DNA from: Gnetum montanum
Lineage: Eukaryota; Streptophyta; Gnetopsida; Gnetales; Gnetaceae
Direction of reading: 5' to 3'
DNA length: 64,000 nt
Assembly (NCBI GenBank): GCA_015680685.1
Contig: MNCI01023311.1
Coordinates: 388,910-452,909 of the forward strand
Positions 21,973-33,539 of this stretch are shown here, in pieces. Under the pieces are notes generated by a model that was not told where the DNA came from, ran no database searches, and saw only the letters and a list, made by a program, of their open reading frames with translations. Every line of letters begins with the position of its first letter. Positions within the stretch are counted from its first letter, which is position 1. The position numbers and the translations under genes are program-made.

Positions 21973-22794
21973 TGATGAGTCATGAATTTTTTGGCTGTGA
22001 TATCATAGCCATGATATTGCAGCAACCGCGATATCGCGTCCGCCCCCATGATATTGCATACGCGATATCACGGCCTACCTCAATTTCTATAAATAAGAGA
22101 CGACTTTGAGTTTTTTGTAAGTGTTTAGTTGTTAGTTCTTTCTCTCAACCCTTTTTCTCCCAGTGTATGCCCACAGTGTGGTGATTGTAATTGTACGGCA
22201 TCCTTATTCGAGTGTGATGTACTTGGAAACACACATGATTGGCAATAAAGATCAAGATTACTTCATCATTTCAGCATTTACTTAGATTAATTATTTATTT
22301 AATTGTTATTCACTGCTTTCTTAGTTAATCTCTTCTCACCCTAAACTCCTGTTAAATGCAGAATGAGTATGACTTGATTACGAGCATTTAAGTGTGACTA
22401 CTTGGTAACCCAGTAGCGTACCTAGGATCTGTGCTTGGTAATCCTAGTGGTAGTCATGCACAAAGTCCAAGATGTGTACGAATAATCAAGGAATGGATGC
22501 TCATTGCACTTAGGCTAGCTTAGATTCTCTCTCACCCTTTCTCTCTTAGCTTAGTTAATATTATCTTCCATCATCTTTAGGAGTAGCATTAGCATAGGAC
22601 CACATCATACACCTCACTCTGGACTAAACCATACGTGACAAAGCTAATACTAGTCCAGGTGGGAAGACAGTGAATTGCGACCTAAGGCTAACTGTCTAGA
22701 TGCCACAATTAGTCTATCTACAGAGTTCGACCGACTCGCGCGTGTAACACTTGTATTCGTATGGTTGAGTGTAGGGGTACCTCGTCACTCATCA
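21973..22794 (+). mobile_element. 3' LTR of element D with U3 promoter
   Basis: 822 bp, TGATGAGTC...CTCATCA, preceded by the polypurine tract TGGGGGTA. GATAT cores start at 21999, 22013, 22030, 22050 and 22064 (steps 14, 17, 20, 14), and CTATAAATA starts at 22087, 20.5 bp from the centre of the last palindrome. Confidence 0.85.
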
Positions 22795-25700
22795 ATGATG
22801 GAAATACTTTGGAAGTCCATGTCCACACATGCTACGCAAAAGGGCAATGTCAAAACACATGAACAAAGTTCTCTTTCCCACCATAAAGAGGGCAATTAGG
22901 ACTGTGAATCCCAAGATATTTGAGACATTCGTTGATACATAAACCTTGATGGAGGAGACACTAGAAGAATTGCTTAATTTTAGGAAGGGTTGATAGTTTC
23001 TAAATACGTTGTAAGAGGGGGATCCAGAATTGTTTCGACTCTTGTTTGTGCCAAGACTTGTTACATCATTGAATGATACCAAATGAGTCATGTAAAAGGT
23101 GAAAGGAAACATGCAACTTGGAAGGTAGAAGTTTTGACCCATTAATCTATTGAAGGCCATGAAAAGTGCTTTGCACCAAAACATCTAGCTTCAAATGGTA
23201 ATGAATGAAGGTATAAACCTAACTAGGCAATGGTGCATTGCTTTAGACTCCCCATATAGATTATTAAACTCAGCCCTTGAAATCCATTGATTGGCAAGTC
23301 AAAGAAAACTTAGAGAAATAACACCCTTCTGATACCAAGAGGTGGCAACCTTAGTGTTCATAATGGCAAGGGGAGTAAGTAACAAAGGTAACCACTAGGG
23401 ACACAATTTAGAGAGAAGGGTAGGGTTGATCTTGACATTGGTCTAATCTATATAATAGTGTAGAATTTCCCAAGTCCTCCAAATGCTTTTAAAAACATGA
23501 GATCTAGGAATAATGATAGTGTGAGGAGGGGGGAAGGAATCTAGTTAATGAAATGAATTCCTTTCCAGAAGGGATTATTTTTTGGGAATACTTGTTAAAG
23601 CCTTAATTGGGGGAGAGTCCCAATAATGTCCATGGCATCTAGATGTTGGACCAACCACCTAGCAACTAGGGTAATCCCCTGCTTAAAAGAGTTCAAAAGA
23701 CCTAAGCCACCTTTATTCTTAGGAAGAGTAACAATATTCCAAACAACACAATGGAAGCCTTTCTAAGAATCTTTAGAGGATCATATGAAGTCACGAAATA
23801 ATCATTCAAGCTTCTGATATGGAGCTTGGGAGGGGGCCCAACATGAAAAGTAATACACATGGGTAGACACCCATATATACTTACATACAAGGTACTTATT
23901 AGCTAGAGTGAGGGGTTTGGTCTTCCATTTTTCAAGTTTCTTTTGAATTCAATAAATAACTTTCTCCTCGAGAATAGAGGTTGAACCTCTACAATGGAAG
24001 GGAATTCCTAGAATCTTAATGATGTTTTGATCCTGAAGAAGCTTCCAATTATAGTTGGTCACATAACTGTAATTATTGGTAAAACTATAAATAGATGATT
24101 TGTTCCAATTAATAGTGGAGCCCAAGAGTGAGTAATATTCCTCCACCTAGGATAAGAGCTAGTGCAAATTAGCAACAATGTTTTGAACAAGGAAAAAGGA
24201 GTTGCTTGCGAAATGCATGTTAAGAAGCTATAGTTGAGGTGAAGAGAGGTAGACCTCAGTGAGAACTTCATTTTGAATATCCTAGTTTAGTTGATGATAA
24301 AGAAAGTCAGCTACGATGATGAATAGGTAAGGGGCAAGAGGACATCCTTGCTGCACTGACCTATGGATAGGAAAGGAAGAGGTGATGCCAAAGGTAGTGG
24401 TTATTCTTGCAGTAGCATCTGAGAATAAGCATTTCACCATATGTAGGAACTTAGGGCCAAAACCAAGTTTAGTCATAGTCTGCAGAATAAAGCCCCACTT
24501 TATCTTATCATAGGCCTTGGCATAGTCAAGCTTCATTAGGAGAATATCTTAACCATCATCCTTCACCCACTTGAGGCCCTCCCATGCAACAATCACATTG
24601 TTTAAAATATATCTCCCAGGATCAAATCCTATTTGCTGGTGGAATATAATTTGGCCAAGAATTGTTTTTCAATCGTAAGGCTAAACACTTGGCCCAAATT
24701 TTATACACCACATTAAGAAGAGTTATGGGATGTCAATTAGAGATATAGGTAGGATCCCCAGACTTAGGGAGGGGACAAATAATCCCTTGATTTAGATTGG
24801 GCTAAAGGGAACTAGTAATGATAGCCTCTCTAATAACCTAGAGAACATAATTTTCCACTAGATCCCAATGAGTTTGAAAAAATTCAATGACAAAACCATC
24901 ATAATCAAGAGCCTTCCCATGACTCAACTTGAAACAAGTCACTTGAAACTTCTCCTTGGTGATATTGGCATCTAGACTTTGCAACATAGTAGAATTGATA
25001 AGGCTAGGATAATTGAGGATAGCAGCCTCAAATGATGAGATGTTCATATGGGTATTTGCAAAAAGGGTTTTGTACTGATTCTTAAGAAATCAGAGGATAT
25101 TGTTATGGTTAATGATGGTGGTGTCGTCATTGGAGATTTTGTCTAAAGAATGTGAAGGAGAAGACCTATTTAGATACTTGAAAATTTCCTTACAATGTTC
25201 ATCTTGAATATTCAACCAAGTGAGTTTACTTTTAGTTAAGGCACTTTGTGCTCTATACACTTTCCATTGTTGAAAGGCTAACTGGGCTTTAGCTAACCTA
25301 TTATAGATGCGAGCCTGCCCAAGATGGAGATTGCTCCAAGTAAATCTATGGAAGGGATTGCTAGCAAAGGCATCCATCCCATTAGAAAGGTAGAACTTTT
25401 TCTTAAAGGCAAACCAGGTCTAATACTTAGAATTTGCTAGTTGAAGAAACACCCCCCAAGCTTGTCTTGAGGGAATTCTATCATTTTAAAATCTCCTTAA
25501 AAAATCCAAGGCACTGAGAGAAGAGAATTAGCTAGTTCTTGTCATAAGAGAGCATGTTCTATAGGATCATTAGGAGCATAGATCGAACAAATATCAAAAT
25601 GGCCATGTAATGAGGAGAAGGTAGCCTAAGAAACTCTTTGTCCAGAATCGAAACCACTTTGAATGAGTTTATCTTTTCAATAAGTCAAGAGGATAATGGC

Positions 25701-26000
25701 AGCTCCCCCTTTCCCACTCACATGGGACATAGCAAGAATTGATGAGTGAGGGAGAAACTAATGGGCTAAAAGAGATAAATGATCTACTGAAATCTTAATT
25801 TCTTGAAGGAGAGTGAAATCGAAAGCAATATTAAAACTGGAAAGAAAGTTGCATGCATGCTTCCGTCGAAGCCTATCAATAAGGTCTCGAATGTTCCATG
25901 ACAAGAGGCTCGTGGGAAAGTGAAGGGCATGTTGAATGAGAGGTCACTAGAGGGTTCGAAAGTCAAGGTATCAACTTCCATTGTTTGTGAAAGGAGGGCA
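22795..26000 (-). pseudogene. LINE (L1-type) ORF2: endonuclease and RT, degraded
   Basis: Minus strand. An endonuclease start at about 25740-25910 reads 'LLSWNIRDLIDRLRR' and 'FTLLQEIKISVDHLSLL' (family: SWNxRGL, LLQExK), followed by 'DICSIYAPNDP'. The RT lies at about 23900-24900: 'IGFDPGRYILNNVIVAWEGL', 'MKLDYAKAYDKIKWGFI', 'SVQQGCPLAPYLFIIVADFL'. The catalytic FADD box is changed to 'HFASNSFFLV', so both Asp are lost. After that come 'ILGIPFHCRG' and 'PKNKGGLGLLN'. The C-terminal part at 22795-23184 runs into element D and resumes at 16372. Stops throughout. No ORF1 could be assigned with confidence. Confidence 0.8.
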
Positions 26001-27590
26001 AAGGAGTTATTTCTAGTGACAGGGGCTAGAGAAGTGTTTAGTAGAAAAGAAGTGCAGGTGGAGTTGTAAAAGAGGTAACTTTGACTTGTTTCCTTCCATT
26101 GCCCATCACAAACTCCTCACCTAAGATAAAGGCCTTGAATGTTTTTGAGGAGATAATATGTGCTAAGGTGTGTGCTCCCGACTATGGCATTTGTACCTTG
26201 GAGGGGCTAGACAAAGAGAAGGACTTTAAAGCTATTTTGGAAGTGGATCCAAGCCTAAAGGATTCTGATGGTGGATGGGATGGTATGTCTGGGGAACATG
26301 TTTTTTAGGACATGATGGATTATTTTTTCTTAGCTAAGAAGAAACACACCAAGATATGATGCTTGGCCCAATGGCAGTAGCTACACAAGTTTGGAAGATA
26401 AAAATAATTGATTTTCTAGGTGAAGAGTTTTTCACTAGCTATGACGGTTAATGAGGTCTTCCTAAGAGCTATATTGAGTTCGATATAATAGCACCAAATT
26501 TGAGTTCCATTGATAACAGTGCTATGATAAAAAATAATAGGACCAAGGGTGCTCACGATGCCCTCTCTACAGATGAAAAAATGAGTGGGAGATTTGGCAA
26601 TTTCACATAATAGAAAATGCTAGGTCATTCACATTAAAGTCAAATCTCTAGATGCATGCAATTAGAGTTATATTTCATGTCGAAAAAATTTTGAGGGAGA
26701 GAGCCTTCTTGACCTAAAAGGCCTTGAATAGTCCCACCAGAATAAAGTTTCAAGCGTAGTAACAGGCATGAGAGACTTGAATACCTTGGGGTTGAAAGAG
26801 GTTTTGGATTTACGTATTGATACTCAAAGACCTCGGTAAAAACCCCACTATTTGAAGAAAAATAAAACACATTGCAAAATCTTTAGAAATTGCATCAAAA
26901 ATATCATTTGGAAGAAGGAAATCAATTTAAAGCAAGTTAGAGGAACTTTTCTGATGAGGAGTAGAACTCGAAAAATCCACCATTACGAAACCTATGCAAA
27001 ATTGACCCTATCACACCAGCAAGACCACCCACCACCATAGAGCAAAAGAACACCCCCACCTCACCTTGCACAAAACAACATGCAACGCTAAAATAGAGCC
27101 GCCCACCACAATGCCAAATCACACAATAAGGCTTAGAATAGCCCACTAGCCACTGCACCAACCCATAAGGCAAGCATAGCTGTAGCCCCACCAACAACTA
27201 TAGAGGAAATCCCTAGTCACTAAAAAAATACTCATCGGTAGAGACATGCCACTCCACCCACGGTCCAACCACCAACAACCACCACTACCTAGCAAACAAC
27301 AGCAACACGACCATGACCAGCAACATAGAACATAGCCCACCAGGGCCAAGAGCCCCCAAACTACCATGCAACCATCATTGAATGCCAACTGTGCCAAAGG
27401 ACCCAACAACCAAGATAAAATTAGCAAGAAAGAAAACGACAAACAGTAATGTTGTTGCATAGTGTAGCAGCCCACAAGGACGAGGAGCCACTGTGACCAC
27501 GATGCAACAAGACGTTGGAAAACATCATAGACAAAGCACAACAGAGCAATTGACTGCAAAATCATGATGAAGCATCAAGCGCCAAACATC
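26001..27590. other. Unassigned region right of the LINE
   Basis: It may include the 5' end of the LINE (ORF1 and leader), but no RNA-binding or knuckle motif could be read. The minus-strand frame 27146-27565 (139 codons) is Cys/Leu/Trp-rich without a family pattern and lies in repeat-like DNA; I do not count it as a gene. Confidence 0.4.
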
Positions 27591-27597
27591 AAACGAT

Positions 27598-27915
27598 GCT
27601 ACTAAGGAGGAAAACATCAAACATAGGAAGAGACGGGGCAACTAGCGACAACGTCAATGCATGCCATAGAGCAAAAGAGTGCCCAACAACACAACACCGT
27701 AGCAAGAAAGAGATCTGCAACGAAAACAATGAGTTAGCCATTGCTATGGAAACAATGCTACTAAGGAGGAAAACATCACAGACAAAGCGCAATAGAGCAA
27801 CGGGCAACTAGCGGCAACGTCAATGCATGCCACAAAGCAAAGAGTGCCCAACAACACAACACCATAGCAAGAAAGAGATCTGCATCGAAAACAATGAGTT
27901 AGCCATTACAATGGA
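27598..27915. repeat. Tandem repeat, period about 159 bp, two copies
   Basis: 'gctactaaggaggaaaacat' occurs at 27598 and 27757; both copies continue with 'caacgtcaatgcatgcca', 'gtgcccaacaacacaacacc' and 'agcaagaaagagatctgca'. A partial third copy of the 'gaaaacatc..agacaaagc' part is visible near 27517. Small indels separate the copies. Confidence 0.85.
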
Positions 27916-28545
27916 AACAGAACCAATCACCATTGGACTAGGAACTCAAAAGTATGATCGGTGTCTTTAGCAACACACCAAGGCTACTTTCTTAATGAAG
28001 TGTGCGAGATTTTAACTAGTTTGTCTCTCTATTGTCCTTTAGTGGAATCCAAGACCATGTCATTGAAAGTGCATTTAATGAGCATGTGATTACAGTCATT
28101 TCCAGTGAAAAATAAAAAATAAAAATAGTCATTTCCCATTCGCAAGACGTTAATGGATAATTGCTGGTTCCAGTGTTTCACAAACTTAATGTTATTTCCC
28201 TTTCTTAGCAATCAAGAAAGTATTGCATTAAATATTCATAAACAGGAAGATAGTTTGAGAGTCCAATTTTCATGGTTTTTAAGATGTACTCTCAAAACTA
28301 AAATTAAGTGGTTGAGGTTTAGGTCACGGGTGATGATAATATGTAAATGGAGTATTTATTTCGTCCATGTTCTACGGATCTATTACACACAATTCAGTTG
28401 GAGCAGGTATTTTCAATCCATGCATCTGCCCTTGAAGCTGCTTAGAACGGCCACAGGATTATTTTCTTGAACAACATTATAAGAAGGGACAAAAAACAAA
28501 GAGAAGGACCAAAATGTCTGAGGATCTAAACCATATCACAAACGT

Positions 28546-28551
28546 TTTATT
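28546..28551 (-). terminator. Poly(A) signal AATAAA of the reductase gene
   Basis: AATAAA on the minus strand, 72 bases past the stop codon at 28623-28625, in an AT-rich 3' region. Position and sequence fit a plant near-upstream element. Confidence 0.5.
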
Positions 28552-28622
28552 TTTTCCAGTAATTATTCATAACCCTTGAAAAGCTCTGAAATTCACATGA
28601 TTCCAAGATGACAGCAACACAT

Positions 28623-30170
28623 TCACACAAACTGGCTCAGAAGCTCATCAACAGTGGTGTAATTCACATCTGGGTAGAGTTGGGTCGCTTCCACATCAAT
28701 TTCAAAATTTGTTAGATCCCCCCTCACAAAAACCACATGACAAATGGCCATCATTATATTCCCTGGAAAGGGAGTCTCTGCACCAAACAAAGGGTACGTT
28801 CAATATTTTAGTAAGTTTGCTTTGCTTTAGATAGAGCAGAGAGAATTGGTCGCAAAAGAATAAAATTACTTGCCTGCAATGGATTTCAAAACCTGCTCTT
28901 CACTTAAATAAGTTTTCTCCAAAGTTTTGCCGATCTTCTTCTCCCATAATGCTACCAGTTCATTGAAGGATAACGTGTTTGCAGGAGGCCTCACATAAAG
29001 AGTCTTGTTAAGAGTTCTTGGATCATCTGCTGCCTTGATTGTGTATGTTCCAATATCTTCCTCCTTAACAAACAGAGCTGAAATGTTTTCCAGGTCAACA
29101 AATAAAAAGTGAACAAAAATATAAAACAATTTCAGGAAACACACAGGAAACAGAGAAATTAGAGAAATTAAAATGAAACTCAATTCCTATCAGGCAGTGA
29201 AAAAATACACACCCTTAGCATTGCCATCACCAAGAACAACGACCTTGTCTCTGGGAGGGGCTGTCACTCCAGCCTGACCAAGTGTTGGAATGAAATACCC
29301 AGCAAAGAAACCACAGCTAATATATGTATGAGGGATTCCCTCTGCCTCAATTTCTCTCCGAATTTTGGATTTCAGTCCATATATGCTCTTGGCAGGCTCC
29401 ACTGCCTGCACTCTGTCAACATCAACACCAAATTCTGATGGCAAAAATCTCTGCAAAATACCAAATTAAACCAAAAGAAAAGAAACAGCACAATCAAAAC
29501 TCTATGGGTTAAAATGTAAGCCTTAACCCTCGTCAATCCAGAAGAAAATCAAAACCTTGAAATGCTACAAGCTTTCAAAGAAAGGATTTCCGGATTTACG
29601 TATGCGATCTGTTTGTTACCTTAACATTTCCAGCCTCCTTGATGGCTTTGATTACTTTACTTTGCTCAGGGACTTGCGCAGAAGCGATGGCAGAAATGAC
29701 AATATCCACTTGCTTTATGGCCCCAACCAAGCTTTTATGGTCATCTACAGAACCCTACTCTCACACACCCACACTTTCTCAATTTTAACCCACTTTCAAA
29801 CATAACGAAACCAGCATATGAATTTTTTGTCCACTAAACAAACTCTAACAATCAAGACTTTCGTCTAAGAAAATTCCAAAAAGAAGAAGAAGAAAAAATT
29901 TTGCTCTCGATTTCATCGGTAGGAAACAATGACCAAGTATATAATAAACATAAACTTAAACAGGGAAAAGGAATTAAGTTGAATAAATCTCACTTGTAAA
30001 ATGGAGACGCCGGAGGCTTTCAAGGATTCAATGAGTTGGGTTTTGTTGGGATCTCGAGTTGTGCTTTCTCTTATCAGAACGGATGTTGGGTGTCCAAGAG
30101 ATACACTTGCCTTGGCAATGTGCTTGCCAATGTATCCAGTTGCCCCAATTACCAAAATCTTGCTTGCCAT
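28623..30170 (-). CDS. Phenylcoumaran benzylic ether reductase / isoflavone reductase-like protein, 5 exons
   Basis: NADPH-dependent reductase of the NmrA-like atypical short-chain dehydrogenase group; relatives act in the cytosol on phenylcoumaran lignans or isoflavonoids. Exons (minus strand): 30170-29994, 29754-29620, 29450-29213, 29077-28874, 28777-28623; they join in frame to 302 codons plus TGA, near the family's usual 308 or so. Residues 9-15 are the NADPH loop GATGYIG. Lys131 in 'YGLKSKIRREIE' sits where the family's catalytic Lys lies (K, four before the first R of RR). 'LPSEFGVDVDRV', 'FFAGYF' and 'TNFEI' are further family marks. Introns 1-3 are GT-AG; intron 4 (28873-28778) must use a GC donor (AG|GCAAGT). 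I chose MASKIL at 30170; an in-frame ATG six codons upstream is possible. No stop or frameshift is seen. Exact substrate cannot be told: the 'SAIASAQVPEQ' stretch differs from the usual PCBER 'STVG' form. Confidence 0.92.
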
Positions 30171-30275
30171 TTCTCCCGACAATTTCACCAGAAAATAAAA
30201 AACCCAGGATTGCCAGAGTGCCTGAGGACAAAGAACAGCAGTTCACTCTCCTGGAATTGAGGTCGGTTCTATGTT

Positions 30276-30284
30276 CTATTTATG
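30276..30284 (-). promoter_or_regulatory. TATA-like box of the reductase gene
   Basis: CATAAATAG on the minus strand, 106 bases upstream of the chosen ATG. A start of transcription about 30 bases on would leave a leader of 70-80 bases. One base off the TATAAATA consensus. Confidence 0.45.
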
Positions 30285-30364
30285 GAGGCAATTTTGTGAT
30301 CAAAGTTTGGGGTGTTGGTGAAGCGATTTTAGAATTGTCCCTGATAATTATCATAGATTGAAAA

Positions 30365-30430
30365 ATCGGATCAGCCTCGATTCTTTTTAAAAATCGGATC
30401 AGCCTCGATTCTTTTTAAAAATCGGATCAG
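30365..30430. repeat. 28-bp tandem repeat upstream of the reductase gene
   Basis: 'atcggatcagcctcgattct' starts at 30365 and 30393, with a partial third copy ('atcggatcag') at 30421; period 28 exactly and the two full copies identical. It lies 200-260 bases upstream of the start codon, so in the promoter region. Confidence 0.9.
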
Positions 30431-33253
30431 GAAAATCTAAAAAAAATAGTGTAAAAATTGGATTAAAATGGTCAATATTTACAAAAGAGAGCACTTATAC
30501 CGTTCATGTTAGAACAGGCATTTTCCATTTTTTTCATCTAAGAGCTCTGTTATAGTGGAAAATAAAATATAGAAATTTTAGTTTTTGGCTGATATTGGAA
30601 TTTGTAATATACAATGTATTAAACTTAACAAATAATAAAAATATAGCACTATTCATTACCTCAAATATTCTATCCGATTTTGAACCTGCTTCAATGTTGC
30701 CTTTGCCATGATTAATCGCCGGTTTCTCACAATCTATGATAATTATGGTATTGCCGTTGAAAGTTGTCAATGTTGGTGAAAGATGCCATGTATTGTGGAG
30801 AGTTTCCTGGGATTGGGAATGAGCGGTAACTAAATGGTGCACGAAAATGTCATGACGATTTTGTTGATAATTATATATATGTTTTTTTAAATTATACTGA
30901 CAAGCATTTTCTTTTCTTTTCTTTTGGAAAGAAATATATTATTAGTGACACATGGCTTTGGAGCAAGAGAGGTGCAGAAATCATGATGTGGAGCAACAAC
31001 AGCCACAACTTCTAATCTTTGGTGGAGCCTTTGGCAGTGGAAGTATAAATATGATATCTGTGTGGGGCGGGCGCTTGATGACGTGGAATGATGTCATATC
31101 TTGATCAACGTTTTAACGCGACTAAACATCCGTAACTGATCAATCCGGTCCTGATTAGTAACGTTTTAGTAGTACTATGGAGAAGAAGATTCATCCCCCT
31201 GGTCACCATGTCGTAAAAGAAGCAGAACAACGTATAGACACAGTCTTGTTGCTTGGTGTAGGCTTTTCAGAGTCGAGTAAGTGCAGTGAGCAGCTGGCGT
31301 GGCGAAGAATCCTCATGTTTCGTTTGACCGAGCCTTTTTGTTTAGCAAAGATTTAGTTGTGATGGGAGAAAATGGAATGTGATGTAGCAACATGTATAAT
31401 CTTAGTGGTAGATATGATGTTGCTGGTTAGGCAAAGATGTTGGTTTCCGTATTTAGATTCACTGTGTAACATTAATGGAATTCCAGTGGAGGCATCCTCG
31501 CCGGCATAGTCGCCTGCAAATATCCTACTTACCGATACATGATTTTAGAATGAAGCTAATAGATATGGTTGTAATGTGAATGATTTTAAATTTGTTGTTA
31601 TTATTTTTTAATGATTTGTTTGAATGTGAAAAGTTATTACTTCCCAATTCATTGCATATTTACTAACTTAACAATACTCTCTTTTTTTTTTTGGCTTTTT
31701 TCAAAAATATTATCAACTAAATAATAATTTTGACATTTGCTTGGATATTTACAAGTAGAATGATATGATCTTTCAATTACTTTGTTTAATGGTCTTGCTA
31801 TTAAAGGATCACCATCAAAAGGCTCAATGCCCATCATGCTAAAGTAGGGTCTTGGAAGGGTCTATGGATAAGCCAAAGCTTAACATTTTGGAGTGGTTAC
31901 ATCAAGGCTCACTAAAACCTATCTTTTTTTAGGGTAAGGTGATAATTAGGAAATGCCTAGAACATTATCTCCATGCTAACATATGCAAGGTGCTAGTACG
32001 AAGCTTTGAACCTAGTATCTTCAAGTGCAAAGCAAAGTGAACTAACTAACTCAATTGAATCTAGGTCTTACAACTTGAGAAACAAGCTCCTTACCATTAC
32101 TCCAAACAGTGGTTCCTAATGATCCTACTACTGTTAATAATATTGCTTAAATTTAATTAAAAATAACTATGATAGAATATATACTTTATTGTTAAAGCAT
32201 TTTAAATTATGTAACAAAGATTAGGAATTGAATTTGACATTTGTATTTTTTTTATCAACTATGATAACAATAATAATTTTAAGTTTGAAGTAATTTAAAA
32301 AGAAGTTAGACTTTTACTTCATGTACTAGCATTTCTAAGATCCAAATTAACTAAATGAACATTAAGCATTTCTAAGATTCAAGTTAATTAAATGAACATA
32401 AAGCATTAGCAGGTTAAAAAGGAACATTATTTTGAAATTATTATTACCAGTAAAATTTAAAAATCTCAAATGCTTTTGATAAATGTTGTGTTTTATCGGT
32501 GCTCTGGAAATGAACGTGGAAAATTAAAGTAAGGTTTCGTTGTTTATTTCTATAAAATTTCAATAGGTTTTTCCCGTGGACCCTATCCACATTTTTCGAC
32601 ATTCTCACCTTGAAATGCCAAAATGATGATTCTGAAAAGTAAACTAAAAACCCGAAACGTAGTTCTTGCAAACTGCAGCACAAACCAATCTTCGTGCACG
32701 CATCCTGGAAATTGTGCTCATATGTAAGCTTTCCTTTAGTTTAATTTTTCAAATTGCCATTGCATTTAATATTTCTTGAAAATGTTAGATGCAAGACTTA
32801 ATCTTTTTAGCTGACTTAGATTGTGTTTCTTGAGAATAGGATGATGAGGATGATTATTTTAAATTATGTATATGATTTCTTTCAAAAAAATTTAGATATT
32901 TTTTAAGCATAATTTTTTAGTAATTTTTTTAAAAATGATTTTTTTAAGTGATTATTTTTCAAGTTCTTAAGTATTTCCTCTTATATGACCTTTGTACTAA
33001 CTAACCTTTCTAGATTTCTTGAGAGCAAAATTCATAAATCTTAAAGTCATCCACTAGTGTTAGAATAATTATTGAATTTAGAAGATTTCTCTTAATTTCT
33101 TTGTAGGCTTGATGCTCATCTTATCAAGCAGGTCCAAGGAAGGTCAACAAATGAGTGAAAGCCTACCTCTTTTCTTTAACTAATGGAACCTTGGACAAAC
33201 AATGTTACAAAAAAACTTTGCTTAGCTTATGTTAATGTCTTTGTGTTTCTTAT
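30431..33253. other. No gene seen between the reductase gene and element C
   Basis: AT-rich, no retroelement domain or LTR recognised. A TGACGTGG...TGATGTCA pair (31079-31096) of the bZIP/as-1 type lies about 0.9 kb upstream of the reductase start; whether it acts is unknown. The sequence from 33120 to 33253 is ordinary and ends at the LTR of element C. Confidence 0.5.
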
Positions 33254-33539
33254 TGATGAGTAGCAAGGTACCCCTAAGCCCAACCATACCAATCACTAAG
33301 GCATTCACATGCGATTTGGTCAAATTCCGTGGATTCCTTATGTCCATGTATACAGGATTCAATCTAGAAGGTGAATCTAATCATGGGATGATCGGTGTCT
33401 TCCCAACTACACTTGCAAAGCTAAGTTGTATGGTTAAGTATAATTGAGACACATGATTTTTATTACTTTATATTTTGTTTGTCTAAGGTTAGTAATAAAT
33501 TGAGAATAAATTGATTAATTAATTCAATTAATTTAATTG
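33254..33539 (-). mobile_element. Element C 3' LTR, left piece
   Basis: Starts TGATGAGTAG and lines up with B LTR 60195-60480 ('ccctaagcccaaccata', 'caatcactaa.gcattcacatg', 'taagtataattgag'). It ends at AATTG, where E inserted, and resumes at 41864. Confidence 0.85.
33535..33539. other. Target duplication AATTG of element E, left copy
   Basis: AATTG directly before TGATAAATC of E; the right copy is at 41864-41868. It is a perfect 5-bp duplication, as expected for a Ty3/gypsy integrase. Confidence 0.9.

Larger units (their letters stand above)
16373..22794 (+). mobile_element. Element D: pol-less LTR retrotransposon inside the LINE
   Basis: Two LTRs (16373-17200, 21973-22794) in direct order, each from TGATGAGTC to CTCATCA, with a primer binding site right after the first and a polypurine tract right before the second. 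Inside are gag (17342-18705), a 482-base gap, a noncoding stretch and a downstream ORF (21015-21780). No protease, RT, RNase H or integrase pattern is present in the sequenced part, and the gap is too short to hold pol. Flanks are ACAAT (16368-16372) and ATGAT (22795-22799), an imperfect 5-bp target duplication. The LINE frame continues on both sides. It resembles the plant gag-only elements called TR-GAG, with an added ORF. Confidence 0.85.

Noticed and set aside
26081-26308. Plus-strand 75-codon frame beside the LINE
   Set aside because: No family pattern; the minus strand carries the LINE. It could not be assigned, so it is not called.
27146-27565. 139-codon minus-strand frame, hydrophobic and Cys/Trp-rich
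   Set aside because: No family pattern, lies beside tandem repeats, composition follows low-complexity DNA; not a credible membrane protein.
30001-30361. Plus-strand frames over exon 1 of the reductase
   Set aside because: Shadows of the intact minus-strand exon.
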